Shown: positions 1-10,362, numbered from the stretch's first letter. The stretch is 60,962 bases of DNA from JAEUIV01 sp033763795 (GCA_033763795.1 JANRJV010000034.1:1-60962), one strand, 5' to 3'. Notes: generated by a model not told the origin, from the sequence alone. Translations and numbers: made by a program.

Positions 1-55
1 ATCGTCGGCGCGCTCGACTGACGACGATGCGGACGGTGCGAGGCGGGGCGGGGCG

Positions 56-988
56 GTGACGGACGAGTCGCGGGCCACGCTCCGCCTCGTGCGTTACGGG
101 GCGCTGGTCAACGTGGTGCTGGCGCTCGTGAAGCTGCTCGCTGGCGTGCTCGGCAACTCGTACGCGCTCATCGCCGACGGCGTGGAGTCCACGGCCGACG
201 TGCTCGGCTCGCTCGTGGTCTGGGGCGGGGTGCGGATCGCCTCGCGCGGCGCGGACGAGGCGTATCCCTTCGGCTACGGCAAGGCGGAGGCGCTCGCGGC
301 CTCGGTGGTGGGGCTGATGCTGCTCGCGGCGGCGATCGGCATCGGCATCGAGTCGGCGCGCGAGATCGTCACGCCGCACCATGCGCCGGCGCCGTTCACG
401 CTCGTGGTGCTGGTGCTGGTGGTGCTGGTGAAGGAGGTGCTCTTCCGCCGCGTGGCCGCCCACGGCGCGAAGACCGGCTCCACCGCCGCCTCGGCCGACG
501 CCTGGCATCACCGCTCCGACGCCATCACCTCCGCCGCAGCGTTCATCGGCGTCTCGGTCGCCATCTGGGGGCCGGGCCTCTTCAACGCGCCCAATCTCGT
601 CCTCGCCGACGAAGCCGCCGCGATCCTCGCCAGCGGCATCATCCTCTTCACTGCCTTCCGACTGATCCGGCCATCGCTGCGCGAGCTTCTCGACGCCACC
701 ACCCCGGCTCTCGCCGAGAAAGTCCGCTCCTCCGCCGCGAAGGTCGAGGGTGTCGCCCTCGTCGAGAAGGTCCACGCCCGCAAGAGCGGACGCGGCTACC
801 TCGTCGACATGCACCTGCACGTCGCCCCCGATCTCTCCGTGCGTGCAGCCCACGCGCTCGCAGGGAAGGTCAAGGCGGTCGTTCGCGAGAACCACCCCGC
901 CGTCAGGCACGTGCTCATCCACATCGAACCCGACGAACGCCCAGATCCTCCGACCGGCCTCACCCCTCCACAAACGCCCGGCCGCTGA
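56..988 (+). CDS. Cation diffusion facilitator (CDF) family transporter
   Basis: This is a predicted inner-membrane divalent-cation/proton antiporter of 310 residues, a normal length for the family. The N-terminal two thirds hold about six membrane segments. Candidate metal-site motifs are ADGVESTAD near residue 40 and HHRSD near residue 150. The C-terminal 90 residues form the usual cytoplasmic dimerisation domain (KVHARKSGRGYLVDMHLHV). The start is GTG. Zinc, iron or cadmium are all possible substrates. Codon choice changes along the gene: the first half mixes G- and C-ending codons, the second half is strongly C-ending. The family call is secure; the metal is unknown. Confidence 0.9.
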   Translation: MTDESRATLRLVRYGALVNVVLALVKLLAGVLGNSYALIADGVESTADVLGSLVVWGGVRIASRGADEAYPFGYGKAEALAASVVGLMLLAAAIGIGIESAREIVTPHHAPAPFTLVVLVLVVLVKEVLFRRVAAHGAKTGSTAASADAWHHRSDAITSAAAFIGVSVAIWGPGLFNAPNLVLADEAAAILASGIILFTAFRLIRPSLRELLDATTPALAEKVRSSAAKVEGVALVEKVHARKSGRGYLVDMHLHVAPDLSVRAAHALAGKVKAVVRENHPAVRHVLIHIEPDERPDPPTGLTPPQTPGR

Positions 989-1075
989 TCACCCGAACGG
1001 TCTCCGGCATCCTCGCTCGAACTCACCCAACCGTCGCGCCCGATTGCCCTCTAAAGCCCGCCTCTATAGTCGGCC

Positions 1076-2104
<1,029 letters not shown>

Positions 2105-2190
2105 CCGCGCGGCCTCCACGCACGCCACGCATCATCTAACGCTCGGGCGTTCATGCCCGCACTCAGCGCGGCGTCGATGAATACTTCGCA

Positions 2191-3330
2191 TCAGTCTCGC
2201 CTGCGCCGCCCCGCGAGAACGCCCACGAGGGTGAGCAGCGCCGTCACGCCGGGTGCGGGGATGGGTTGGGACCACACAAACGCTTGCGGCCCGGACGCCG
2301 ATACGGCGACGCCCGACACGTACAGCGTCATGCCGTCGCTCGAGATGCCCTGGGCGATGCTGGAGGTGTAGCCCGCGGGCAGAAACGCGTGCAGATCGAC
2401 CCAACTCTGCGCCGTGCTGCTCCACACACTCGCGTGCGACTGGCCGCCGATGGTGACCATGCCCGCCTGCCAACCCATGATGACGTCGTACGCGTACGAA
2501 TCCGAGGCCCCCGCCGGATGCAGACTGACCCACGAGTCGGCCGTGCCCGTCCAGATCCCCGCCATCTGAACTCCGCCGAACACCGCGCCGCCCACTTGCT
2601 GAGTTCCATCTGTTCCCTCGGCGATGGAGATGCTCGCGTTCGCGGGGTTCAGGTCGATCCACGAATCGGCGGTCCCACGCCACAGGCTGGCATGAAGGTT
2701 GTCATTGATCCCCGCTGACCCAACCTGCTGGTTCCCGCCCATGCCCAGAACGCTCGAACTGCTGGCGACAGCAGGGTGGATGTCCACGACGGACGCCGCC
2801 GAGCCTGACCAGAGCACGGCATGAGCCCCCCCAGCTGCCCCGAAGCCCGCGACCCCTCCCTGACGCCCGCCACTCACCGCGTTGGCCTGTGAGCCGAACG
2901 AGTTGGCGGGGTTGAGATCGACCCACGACGCGGCAGAGCCTGACCAGAGGCTGGCATGCCCCTCGAGATTGACGGTGACCGACCCGACCTGCTGGATGCC
3001 GTCGCTCGCGTATGCCGTCGACTCCGGATACATCTCCGGGCTGAGATCGATGAAGGAACCCGCCGTCCCCGTCCAGAGCGCCGCGTGCTGTACGGGGCCG
3101 ATGGTCGCGTACCCCGCCTGCTGGTTCCCGCCTCCCCCAAAGACGTTCGAGACACCCCACGCGGGTTGGTGCAGCGAGGTGGCCGCCCACTGCGCCTGCG
3201 CAACCGGCACCAGCATGGCGTGCAGCGCCGCCGCTGCCGCTGCGACGAGCGCAAAGCGCCCGGCCTGCGCGCGGGGATACCCGAACGCAAACTCATCCGC
3301 TGCACGACCAACAAAGAAAACTCGGGTCAT
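2191..3330 (-). CDS. Secreted HAF-type repeat protein with PEP-CTERM-like tail
   Basis: This is a predicted exported protein of about 379 residues. The ATG at 3330 is preferred because CAGGAG sits eight bases upstream; a longer reading begins at 3393. After a hydrophobic signal region (about residues 25-46, ending near VAQAQ) come six or seven imperfect units of about 45 residues, with cores such as HASLWSGSAASWVDLNPA. They match the known family of extracellular HAF repeats, probably a beta-propeller-like fold. The last 25 residues (IPAPG, a hydrophobic stretch, then RRRR) resemble a PEP-CTERM sorting tail. The function is unknown; the surface location is an inference. Confidence 0.75.
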   Translation of the reverse strand: MTRVFFVGRAADEFAFGYPRAQAGRFALVAAAAAALHAMLVPVAQAQWAATSLHQPAWGVSNVFGGGGNQQAGYATIGPVQHAALWTGTAGSFIDLSPEMYPESTAYASDGIQQVGSVTVNLEGHASLWSGSAASWVDLNPANSFGSQANAVSGGRQGGVAGFGAAGGAHAVLWSGSAASVVDIHPAVASSSSVLGMGGNQQVGSAGINDNLHASLWRGTADSWIDLNPANASISIAEGTDGTQQVGGAVFGGVQMAGIWTGTADSWVSLHPAGASDSYAYDVIMGWQAGMVTIGGQSHASVWSSTAQSWVDLHAFLPAGYTSSIAQGISSDGMTLYVSGVAVSASGPQAFVWSQPIPAPGVTALLTLVGVLAGRRRRD

Positions 3331-3490
3331 TCGAGAGCTCCTGAAAACACCGTGTCTTGTCGACGGTGTCCCCGTGGGCCGAAGCTCTCTCAAGACCCCT
3401 GCCTAGAACATACCGCAGCCTCGGCGACCGAGCAACCCGAAGTTTGTGAAGATGTTCCCATGACGACCTGCTACGGCCTCGCGCCGCCCG

Positions 3491-4006
3491 TCACCCCGCC
3501 ACCGGCGTCCGACCGTACATGAACGCGTTGAAGTCGATGTCCTCCAGCGTCACGCCGAGCTGACGCAGCATGTTCATCACCTGTGCTCGGTGGTGCACCT
3601 CGTGCAGCACTAACTGCGTCGCGATGTCCCCCCGCGTCGCGCGGATGATCTCCCGCTTTCCCTCGTCGCTCGTGTTGTCGTACACCAGCACCGCGTCCCA
3701 GTCGCGCACGCCCGCCAGCGTCGCGCGCGTCCGCGGGGCCTGCGCGCCCCACGTCTCCTCCAGCACCGCGAACCCCAGCGGCTCCTCGTCCCGGATCGGC
3801 CACTGCGCATAAGGCGGCACCTCCCGCCCCTCCAGCCGCTCCACGTAGTACCACTCGCTGATCAGCATGTGCGTCAGCGTCCGCGCGATGCTCCCCGGCC
3901 CGATCGCGAACCGCCGCCCGTACTGCTCGGGCGTCAGCCCCCGCGCCCACCCCAGTACCTTCTTCCGCGCGATCACCAGGTAGTCGTACGTCTTGACGGC
4001 GTCCAT
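3491..4006 (-). CDS. DinB family metal-binding protein
   Basis: This 171-residue protein has the four-helix DinB/YfiT fold. The three metal-binding histidines are visible: His46 (LTHMLISEWYY) and His135 and His139 in LHEVHHRAQVMNMLRQLG. Such proteins act as metal-dependent hydrolases or thiol S-transferases, or have no known activity. Length and motif spacing are typical. It is transcribed leftward, away from the neighbouring TrkH gene, and no operon partner is evident. The fold is secure, the reaction is not. Confidence 0.85.
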   Translation of the reverse strand: MDAVKTYDYLVIARKKVLGWARGLTPEQYGRRFAIGPGSIARTLTHMLISEWYYVERLEGREVPPYAQWPIRDEEPLGFAVLEETWGAQAPRTRATLAGVRDWDAVLVYDNTSDEGKREIIRATRGDIATQLVLHEVHHRAQVMNMLRQLGVTLEDIDFNAFMYGRTPVAG

Positions 4007-4062
4007 GCCGACCAGTGAACACCCGGCCGGCGGGCGTTGTCAACCTTGCCCGTACGCCCGCG

Positions 4063-5526
4063 TCACACCGCCAGGTCATCCCGCCGCACGCCCTCCTCGC
4101 GCGCCTCCGGCCTCAACAGGGCCAGCCCCAGCGTCAGCGGCCCGCACCGCCCCGCGAACATCAGCCCGATCACGATCACCTTCCCCACCCACGACAGGTC
4201 GCCCGTCACGCCCATCGACAGCCCGACCGTGCCGATCGCGCTCGCCGCCTCGAACGCCAGCGCCAGGAACGACGCCTCTTCCGTCAGGCTCAGCGCCGCC
4301 ACCCCCGCCCACAGCAGCACCAGGTACACCGTCGCCGCCGCCACCGCCTGCAGCAGCCGCACCGCCGGCACCTCGTGCCCGATCCACCGCACCGTCTCCC
4401 GCCCGCGCAAGATGCTGAACACCGTCGCGCACAACGCCGACATCGTCGTCGTCTTCATGCCCCCGCCCGTGCCGCTCGGCGACGCCCCGACCATCATCCC
4501 CAGCATGATCACAACAAGCGACGCGTTCGAGAGCCCGCCGATCGGCGTCGTGTTGAACCCCGCCGTCGTCGACGCCGACACCATCTGGAACCCGCACACC
4601 AGCAGGTGCTCGTGCCACCCCGCCCCAGCCTCGCGCGGCTCGATGAAGAACAGCGCCATCGCGCCCCCGATCATGATCACCAGCGTCATCGTCACAATCA
4701 CTTTCGTCGTGAACGTGATCATCCGCTCGCGAAACTTGAACGAGTACCACAGATCCTGGAACACGATGAACCCCATCGCCCCGAACAGGCACAGGCAGCC
4801 CACCGTCACGTTTACCACCCAGTCCCCCGCGTACGCCTCCAGGCTCGTGTTGTGCAGGCTGAACCCCGCCGTCGCGAACGCCGACACCGAGTGGAACACC
4901 GCCGACCACAGCGGGCGCTCCACGCCCAGCTCGCTGAACCGCCACCACAGCACCCCCGCCCCGATCGCTTCCACCACCGCCGTGTACGCCACCACGTGCA
5001 CGATGAACCGCGACAGCACGAAGTAGTGGGGCACCGAGAACCCCGCGCGCAGCACGCCCGCACGCGACGCCGACAGCGACCCCCCGCGCGCCAGCACCAG
5101 CACCGACGACAGCGTCATGAACCCCAGCCCGCCCAACTGAAACAACGCCAGCACGACCACTTCGCCGAACGTCGTATACGTCTCCGCCACGCTCACCGTC
5201 GTCAGCCCGGTCGTCGAGACCGCGCTCGCCGCCGTGAACAGGTGGTCCAGCATCGGCGCTCGCGCCGCCTGCGACACAGGCAGGCACAGCAGCAGCCACC
5301 CCGCCACCACGTACCACGCGAAGCCCAGCACCAACTGCTGCGGCGCCCGCAGCCGCGTCCACACCCGCATCCCGCGCCGCGGCGGCACCAGCACCACCCA
5401 CGTCGCCACCCGTCCCACGCCCAGCAGCACCCGCCGCCACCCGCGCGCCGGTCTCCCCGGCTCGTTCAACTCCCTCGACAGTTCCTCCGCCTGCTTCCCC
5501 GACGACGACCCCGTCTTCGTTTCCAC
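4063..5526 (-). CDS. TrkH/KtrB family potassium uptake protein
   Basis: This is a predicted potassium-translocating membrane subunit. Four pore-loop filters of the TrkH/KtrB/HKT superfamily are visible in order: AASAVSTTGLTTV, HSVSAFATAGFSL, SASTTAGFNTTPIGG and ASAIGTVGLSMGVT. The C-terminus AGRCGPLTLGLALL is family-typical. The GTG at 5526 is chosen because the family-like sequence begins soon after it; the frame is open back to 5664, but that extension is Arg-rich and unconvincing. The cytoplasmic partner (KtrA/TrkA with RCK domains) is not in the window. Confident in the family, less so in the start. Confidence 0.88.
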   Translation of the reverse strand: METKTGSSSGKQAEELSRELNEPGRPARGWRRVLLGVGRVATWVVLVPPRRGMRVWTRLRAPQQLVLGFAWYVVAGWLLLCLPVSQAARAPMLDHLFTAASAVSTTGLTTVSVAETYTTFGEVVVLALFQLGGLGFMTLSSVLVLARGGSLSASRAGVLRAGFSVPHYFVLSRFIVHVVAYTAVVEAIGAGVLWWRFSELGVERPLWSAVFHSVSAFATAGFSLHNTSLEAYAGDWVVNVTVGCLCLFGAMGFIVFQDLWYSFKFRERMITFTTKVIVTMTLVIMIGGAMALFFIEPREAGAGWHEHLLVCGFQMVSASTTAGFNTTPIGGLSNASLVVIMLGMMVGASPSGTGGGMKTTTMSALCATVFSILRGRETVRWIGHEVPAVRLLQAVAAATVYLVLLWAGVAALSLTEEASFLALAFEAASAIGTVGLSMGVTGDLSWVGKVIVIGLMFAGRCGPLTLGLALLRPEAREEGVRRDDLAV

Positions 5527-5888
5527 GCCGCGGCTCACTGCGACGTACCGACACCTCCGCGCGTTCCTGCCGCGCGGCCGCCGACACGCCCCGTTCGCAC
5601 GCTCAACGGTCTCATGCGGCCACTCACGCGCCCGCACAGGACGACCGCCGTCGTGCCCTTTCACACGCCTCCGGGGTGAGCTGACGGGCTAGGTCCTGAA
5701 AGTGACCCGGGGCCTCGCGGCCCCTGCGCCCCCGCCCAACACGCTCCCGCGTCAGGCATTGGTTCCCCCGTACCCCGGCTCCGGCCGGAGATTCGGCTGC
5801 ACCATGAAGTACTGTCGCCAGCCAACCGCTGTCCACTCGGAGCCCGTCTTGCCAACGCACGCCGAACGTCCCCGCTCCCCGCTCCCCG
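5527..5888. other. Intergenic region without a supported gene
   Basis: Short leftward frames here are out-of-frame readings of the end of the neighbouring zinc-ribbon gene plus filler. I see no RNA gene and no convincing terminator. The stretch probably holds the promoter of the potassium transporter. Confidence 0.4.
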
Positions 5889-6749
5889 CTACGCCAGCGC
5901 AGCCCCGCACTCCGGGCATACTCCGCCCACCACAGATCGACAGTCATACCCGCACCGCAGGCACCGCCCCGTGAACCGCGGCGGACAGATCATGTCGTAC
6001 GCCGCCGCCGTCACCGCCAGCGTCAGCGGCATGCCCAGCAGCAGCACCGGCATCACCAGTAACACCGCGCACAGCACGTTCACCAGCCCCAGCACCACCG
6101 ACAGCCACACCAACCCCCACGCGTGCGGCTTCGTCCGCGCCCAACTCATCCGCAGCGCGCCGAACAGCTCCAAGCTCCCCACCGGCGCGTCCATGAACAG
6201 CAGCCCCGCGAACGACAGCCGCGCCGCCACGTACAGCACCGGCAGCATCCCCGCCAGCACCGCCATTACAGCCAGCCCGATCGCCAGCCCCCCCGACCGT
6301 GCGCCCTGACCCACCAGCACCGCCGCCACGATCAGCACGATCATCGGCACCGCCGCCACAAACCCCATCAGGCTCTTCAGCAACTCGATCACGAACAGCG
6401 ACCAGTACCGCCCCTTCAGCCCGTCGAAGAACTCCGCCCCGCCCGGCCGCGCCCCCCGCACACGCAGCACGAAACTGAACCCCAGCCCCACGAACACCGG
6501 CGCAAGAAACAGTCCCGCCAGCGACCCCGCGCCCGGGATCACCAGCCCCGTCACATTGCCGACGACCCACAGCAGTGTCATCAGCGACACCGCCCCCAGG
6601 CTCGACATGTACGTCGCCGACAGCGTCTCCCACCCCCGACGCATCGCCTCCTCAAAGTTGAACCGCCCCACGCCCGGCTCGTACGCCGGCGGCGGCACGT
6701 ACCCCGACGACGGCAACGGCGGCGGCAGCGGTGGGGGATCCTGACTCAT
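5889..6749 (-). CDS. Polytopic membrane protein with C-terminal zinc ribbon
   Basis: This 286-residue protein starts with a Pro-rich tail (SQDPPPLPPPLPSS). About six hydrophobic segments follow between residues 50 and 255, with spacing like DUF975 or glycerophosphodiesterase-type membrane domains. It ends in a four-cysteine ribbon, CLRCGYDCRSVVGGVCPECG, a layout I associate with planctomycetes. The function is unknown. It may sense or organise membrane components, but that is a guess. It is divergent from the agmatinase gene, 75 bases away. A related ribbon occurs in the protein at 29979-30488. Confidence 0.7.
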   Translation of the reverse strand: MSQDPPPLPPPLPSSGYVPPPAYEPGVGRFNFEEAMRRGWETLSATYMSSLGAVSLMTLLWVVGNVTGLVIPGAGSLAGLFLAPVFVGLGFSFVLRVRGARPGGAEFFDGLKGRYWSLFVIELLKSLMGFVAAVPMIVLIVAAVLVGQGARSGGLAIGLAVMAVLAGMLPVLYVAARLSFAGLLFMDAPVGSLELFGALRMSWARTKPHAWGLVWLSVVLGLVNVLCAVLLVMPVLLLGMPLTLAVTAAAYDMICPPRFTGRCLRCGYDCRSVVGGVCPECGAALA

Positions 6750-6824
6750 CCTCGCCTCCTTCCAGATTCAGCGGCCCACCAAGGTACCAGCCGACACGCA
6801 ACCTCGCTCCCGTACACTCTCCTC

Positions 6825-7787
6825 ATGCCCCGAACGGTCCTCCCCGATGCCCGCGTCTCCCCCCGCTTCGCCGGCATCTCCACCTTCTGCCGCTACCCCC
6901 GCCTTCAAGACGTCGCCCCCGACAACCGCCCCTGTGATTGGGCGATCTACGGCGTGCCTTTCGATTCCGGCGTCACCTTCCGACCCGGCGCCCGCTTCGG
7001 CCCCCGCGCCATCCGCGACGCCTCCCAATACGTCAAGCGCTTCCACCTCGAGCACGCCGTCGACGTCTGCGACGTCCTCTCCATCGCCGACGCCGGCGAC
7101 GCCCCAGTCAACACCTACAGCCTCGCCGCCACGCGCGACTCCGTCGCCGCATGGGCCACCTCGCTCGCCGACCCATCCACCCGCCTCTTCGCCGTCGGGG
7201 GCGACCACTCCGTCGCCTACGCCAACATCCGCGCCACCTGGGAACGTCTCGGCCGCCCCGCCGGCGGCCTCGCCCTCGCCCACTTCGATGCCCACCTCGA
7301 CACCGTCGACGCCGTCTGGGGCGAGCAGTGGGGGCACGCCTCCCCATTCATCCGCGCCATCGAAGACGGCCTCGTCGACCCCCGCGCCATGGTCTCCGTC
7401 GGCATCCGCGGCCCGCTCAACAACCCCGCCGACCTCGACTTCGCCCGCGCCCGCGCCGTCCGCATCATCACCGCCGATGCCATCCACCACTCCGGCCCCG
7501 CGCCCTTCCGCGACGCCCTCACCCCGCTCGCCGGCCGCCCCGTCTACGTCTCCTTCGACATCGACGTCTTAGACCCCAGCGTCGCCCCAGGCACCGGAAC
7601 CCCCTGCCCCGGCGGCCTCCTCCTCCATCAGGCCTTCGCCCTGCTCCGCGCGCTCGCCGGGCTCGATATCCGCGGCGGCGACGTCGTCGAGGTCCTTCCC
7701 GACCGCGACGTGTCCGGCATCACCGCACTCGCCGCTGCCCACATCCTCTTCGAGATCATCGCACTCGACGCCGCGCGACGCAGGTAG
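6825..7787 (+). CDS. speB: Agmatinase / ureohydrolase family enzyme
   Basis: This cytoplasmic dimanganese hydrolase of 320 residues probably converts agmatine to putrescine and urea. All signature metal ligands are present: GGDHS (125-129), DAHLD (155-159) and SFDIDVLDP (243-251). The tail EVLPDRDVSGITALAAAHI is more like agmatinase than arginase. The frame stays open far upstream, but the ATG at 6825 begins the homologous sequence. Guanidino-acid hydrolases of the same superfamily remain possible. Heme O synthase follows on the same strand 52 bases later. Confidence 0.9.
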   Translation: MPRTVLPDARVSPRFAGISTFCRYPRLQDVAPDNRPCDWAIYGVPFDSGVTFRPGARFGPRAIRDASQYVKRFHLEHAVDVCDVLSIADAGDAPVNTYSLAATRDSVAAWATSLADPSTRLFAVGGDHSVAYANIRATWERLGRPAGGLALAHFDAHLDTVDAVWGEQWGHASPFIRAIEDGLVDPRAMVSVGIRGPLNNPADLDFARARAVRIITADAIHHSGPAPFRDALTPLAGRPVYVSFDIDVLDPSVAPGTGTPCPGGLLLHQAFALLRALAGLDIRGGDVVEVLPDRDVSGITALAAAHILFEIIALDAARRR

Positions 7788-7839
7788 CCCCCTCCTATTC
7801 TTGTCCGGCAGCAGCCCGTACTGCCGCCCCGGAGGCCGC

Positions 7840-8790
7840 GTGACCAGGCTCGTCGCATCCGACACCATCGCTCACCGCCACCCCGTGCGCGTCGACGCCG
7901 CCGCGCTCATCGAAGCCGCCAAGCCCGGCATCACCCGCCTCGTCACCCTTACCGCCGCGTGGGGATTTGTCCTTCCAGCCCTCCAGCGTTCCTGGACCCT
8001 CAAGGAACTCCTGCTCCAGTTCGGGCTCACCATCTGCGGCACGGCGCTCTCCGCCGCCGGCGCCAACGCTATCAACCAGTGGATGGAAGCGCCGCGCGAC
8101 GCGCGCATGGAGCGCACCCGCCGCCGACCCATCCCCTCCGGCCGCGCCGATCCAGCCACCGTCCTCTGGTTCGGCGTCTTCTGCTGCGCCGCCGGCTCCA
8201 CGCTTCTCCTGGGCGCCGGCCTCGCGCCCGCGCTCGTCTCGCTCGCCTGCATCCTCAGCTACCTGCTCGTCTACACGCCCCTCAAGCCCCGCACCTCGCT
8301 CGCCACCTTCGTCGGCGCCATCCCCGGCGGGCTGCCCCCGCTCATCGGCTACACCGCCGCCAGCGGCGGGGAACTCGCCTCCGCCTATCACCCCCTCGCG
8401 CTCGCCCTCCTCGCCATCATGCTCCTCTGGCAACTCCCGCACTTCCTCGCCATCGCCTGGCTCTACCGCGACGACTACGCCCGCGGCGGGTACGCCGTCC
8501 TCCCCGTCCTCGAGACCGACTTCCGCGTCACCGCCGCCTCCATGCTGCTCTGGGCCGTCGCGCTCGTGCCCGCCACGCTCTTCCCGCTCCTCGTCGCGCC
8601 CGACCTCCTCGGCGCGCCCTACGCCGTCATCGCGGCGGCGACGGGCGCCGCGTACGTCCTCCTCTGCGCCCGCCTGACGCGCTCGCGGAAGCGCGAGCAC
8701 GCACGCGTCGTGTTCTTCGCGTCGATCGTGCATCTCCCGATCCTGATCCTCGCGATGTGCGTGGAGAGCGCCCTCCGCGCGCTTCTCTAG
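7840..8790 (+). CDS. ctaB: Heme O synthase (protoheme IX farnesyltransferase)
   Basis: This UbiA-type integral membrane prenyltransferase attaches a farnesyl group to heme B, giving heme O for heme-copper oxidases. The first Asp-rich motif lies in NAINQWMEAPRDARMERTRR, and YRDDYARGGYAVLPV carries the second characteristic loop. About eight or nine membrane segments are visible in 316 residues, the usual length. The GTG at 7840 is preferred over an in-frame TTG at 7801 because GGAGG lies four bases upstream. No oxidase subunit genes lie nearby. Its 3' end runs into the antisense tilS reading frame. Confidence 0.92.
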   Translation: MTRLVASDTIAHRHPVRVDAAALIEAAKPGITRLVTLTAAWGFVLPALQRSWTLKELLLQFGLTICGTALSAAGANAINQWMEAPRDARMERTRRRPIPSGRADPATVLWFGVFCCAAGSTLLLGAGLAPALVSLACILSYLLVYTPLKPRTSLATFVGAIPGGLPPLIGYTAASGGELASAYHPLALALLAIMLLWQLPHFLAIAWLYRDDYARGGYAVLPVLETDFRVTAASMLLWAVALVPATLFPLLVAPDLLGAPYAVIAAATGAAYVLLCARLTRSRKREHARVVFFASIVHLPILILAMCVESALRALL

Positions 8791-9808
8791 CCGCGCGCCG
8801 CACCGCCACGCCCGCCCCCGATACTTCGACCTCCGCGCCCCCGATCACGAACCGGCGCACCCCGCCCCGCTCGTCGCAGATCGCCCGCACGATCGCGCCC
8901 ACCGCCCGCGCCGACAGCCGATCCCGCCCCGCGCCGGCGCACACCCGCCCGACCGCGATGCGCACCGCCTCGCCCACCACCACGCCCCGCGCTCGCCGCG
9001 CCGCATCCCGCTCGATCCGCACGCCCCCGCCCGCATCCTCAACCACCAGCCGCCGCGCCCGAGCGCGCACCAGCCCCGCCGTCTCGCGCAGCACCCCCGC
9101 CGTCCGCGCCACCCGCGACTGAAACCCCGGCGCCAGCGCCCCGATCGCCGGCAGCACCGTCTCGCGCAGCCCCGCACGCAACCGCGTCGTATCCCGGTTC
9201 GTCGCGTCCTTCGCCCACGCCCACCCCGCCCCGCGGCACACCGCCTCCGCCTCCGCCCGCGTCACGCCCAGCATCGGACGCACCAGCACCACGCCCGGCC
9301 CCAGCCGCCGCCGTGCCGGCATCCCCGCCAGCCCCGCCGCCCCCGCCCCGCGCACCAGCCGCATCAGCACCGTCTCGCACTGGTCGTCCGCGTGGTGCGC
9401 CACCGCCACGTACGAGCACCCGTGCTCGCGCGCCAAGGCCGCCAGCGCCTCGTACCGCGCCCGCCGCGCGTTCGCCTCCGCGTTGCCGGGCATCTCCCGC
9501 GTGCGGACCTCGCCCCGCGCGAACGCCATCCCCAGCGCGTCCGCCAGCCGCGCCGCGCGCGCACAATCCGCCAGCGCCGCGCGCCGCCCCCGCATGTCGT
9601 GCACCACGTGCCCGACCACCACGTGCCCCGCCCGCCCGCGCAGCGCCAGCACCAGCGCCGACGAATCCGCCCCCCCGGAGCACGCCACCAGCGTCCGCCG
9701 CGCCCCGTCCCGCACGCCCGACCCCCCCGTCAACTCCCGCCACGCGCGCACGATCCGCCGCGCCGTCGCCGCGGCCGAACTTCCGCGAAGGTTGCTGGGG
9801 CCAGGCAT
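8627..9808 (-). CDS. tilS: tRNA(Ile)-lysidine synthase
   Basis: The enzyme converts C34 of the AUA-reading tRNA-Ile to lysidine with ATP and lysine, an essential decoding step. The N-terminal PP-loop ATPase motif is CSGGADSSALV near residue 42. HHADDQCETVLMRLVRG and the downstream RPMLGVTR region are also TilS-like. The start is the ATG at 9808. The last 55 residues are Arg/Ser-rich and read antisense to the end of ctaB over 164 bases, so the true stop or the annotated tail could be questioned. It is divergent from the gene at 9832. Confidence 0.88.
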   Translation of the reverse strand: MPGPSNLRGSSAAATARRIVRAWRELTGGSGVRDGARRTLVACSGGADSSALVLALRGRAGHVVVGHVVHDMRGRRAALADCARAARLADALGMAFARGEVRTREMPGNAEANARRARYEALAALAREHGCSYVAVAHHADDQCETVLMRLVRGAGAAGLAGMPARRRLGPGVVLVRPMLGVTRAEAEAVCRGAGWAWAKDATNRDTTRLRAGLRETVLPAIGALAPGFQSRVARTAGVLRETAGLVRARARRLVVEDAGGGVRIERDAARRARGVVVGEAVRIAVGRVCAGAGRDRLSARAVGAIVRAICDERGGVRRFVIGGAEVEVSGAGVAVRRAAREARGGRSPRTSRGSGSGDARSTRRTRRVRARASASASGGRRGGRTRRPSPPR

Positions 9809-9831
9809 CTTCCGCCGATGGTACTCGGCGC

Positions 9832-10362
9832 GTGAACCCCGTCCTCGCCGCTCTTCAATCCGCTCCCACCCTGCCCCCCCGCGCGGGCGCCGATTCCTCC
9901 GCCTGGAACTCCCTCGGCGGGGCGATCGCCATCGCCGCCGTCGCCGGGGGCGTCGCACTCCTCGTCTTCTGGTGGCGCACCCGCCGCCCCGCCCTTCCCC
10001 GCACCACCAACCCGGCCGCCGCCGACGCCGATGTCCGCACGCTCGAGCGCGACATGCGCGAACTCACCGACTGCCTCGCCGGCGAGCTCGACGCCCGCGC
10101 GGCGCGTCTCGAATCCCTCATCGAAGCCGCCGACGCACGCCTCGCCGCGCTCGAGAGCGCCTCCCGCCACGCCGCCATCACCGGCGAGCGCCGCCCTCCC
10201 GCCGCCGCGCTTCCGCAGCCCGACGCCCCCGACCCCTTCGCCGAGGTCTACGACCTCGCCGACCAGGGCTTCCAGAGCGTCGACATCGCCCGCCGCACCG
10301 GCCGCCCGACCGGCCAGATCGACCTCATCCTCAACCTCCGCCGCGGCAGCGTCGCCCTCTGA
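9832..10362 (+). CDS. Membrane-anchored coiled-coil protein with DUF2802-like C-terminus
   Basis: This 176-residue protein starts at GTG. It has one membrane segment (about residues 26-48, AIAIAAVAGGVALLVFWW), then a coiled coil (RTLERDMRELTDCLAGELDAR). The C-terminal segment, YDLADQGFQSVDIARRTG followed by a Leu/Ile-rich stretch, resembles DUF2802, a helix-turn-helix-like domain often seen on small membrane proteins next to motility genes. The role is unknown. It is divergent from tilS with 23 bases between the starts, so the two promoters must overlap. Confidence 0.65.
   Translation: MNPVLAALQSAPTLPPRAGADSSAWNSLGGAIAIAAVAGGVALLVFWWRTRRPALPRTTNPAAADADVRTLERDMRELTDCLAGELDARAARLESLIEAADARLAALESASRHAAITGERRPPAAALPQPDAPDPFAEVYDLADQGFQSVDIARRTGRPTGQIDLILNLRRGSVAL

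Noticed and set aside
1..21. Six codons ending in TGA at the window edge (frame 1), possibly the tail of an upstream gene
   Set aside because: Too short to support as a gene.
4015..5679. A 554-residue rightward frame, Arg/His/Gln-rich
   Set aside because: It is antisense to the TrkH gene, whose pore motifs are clear.
5624..5947. A 107-residue leftward frame
   Set aside because: Its first 20 residues are a shifted reading of the zinc ribbon end and the rest lacks coding character.
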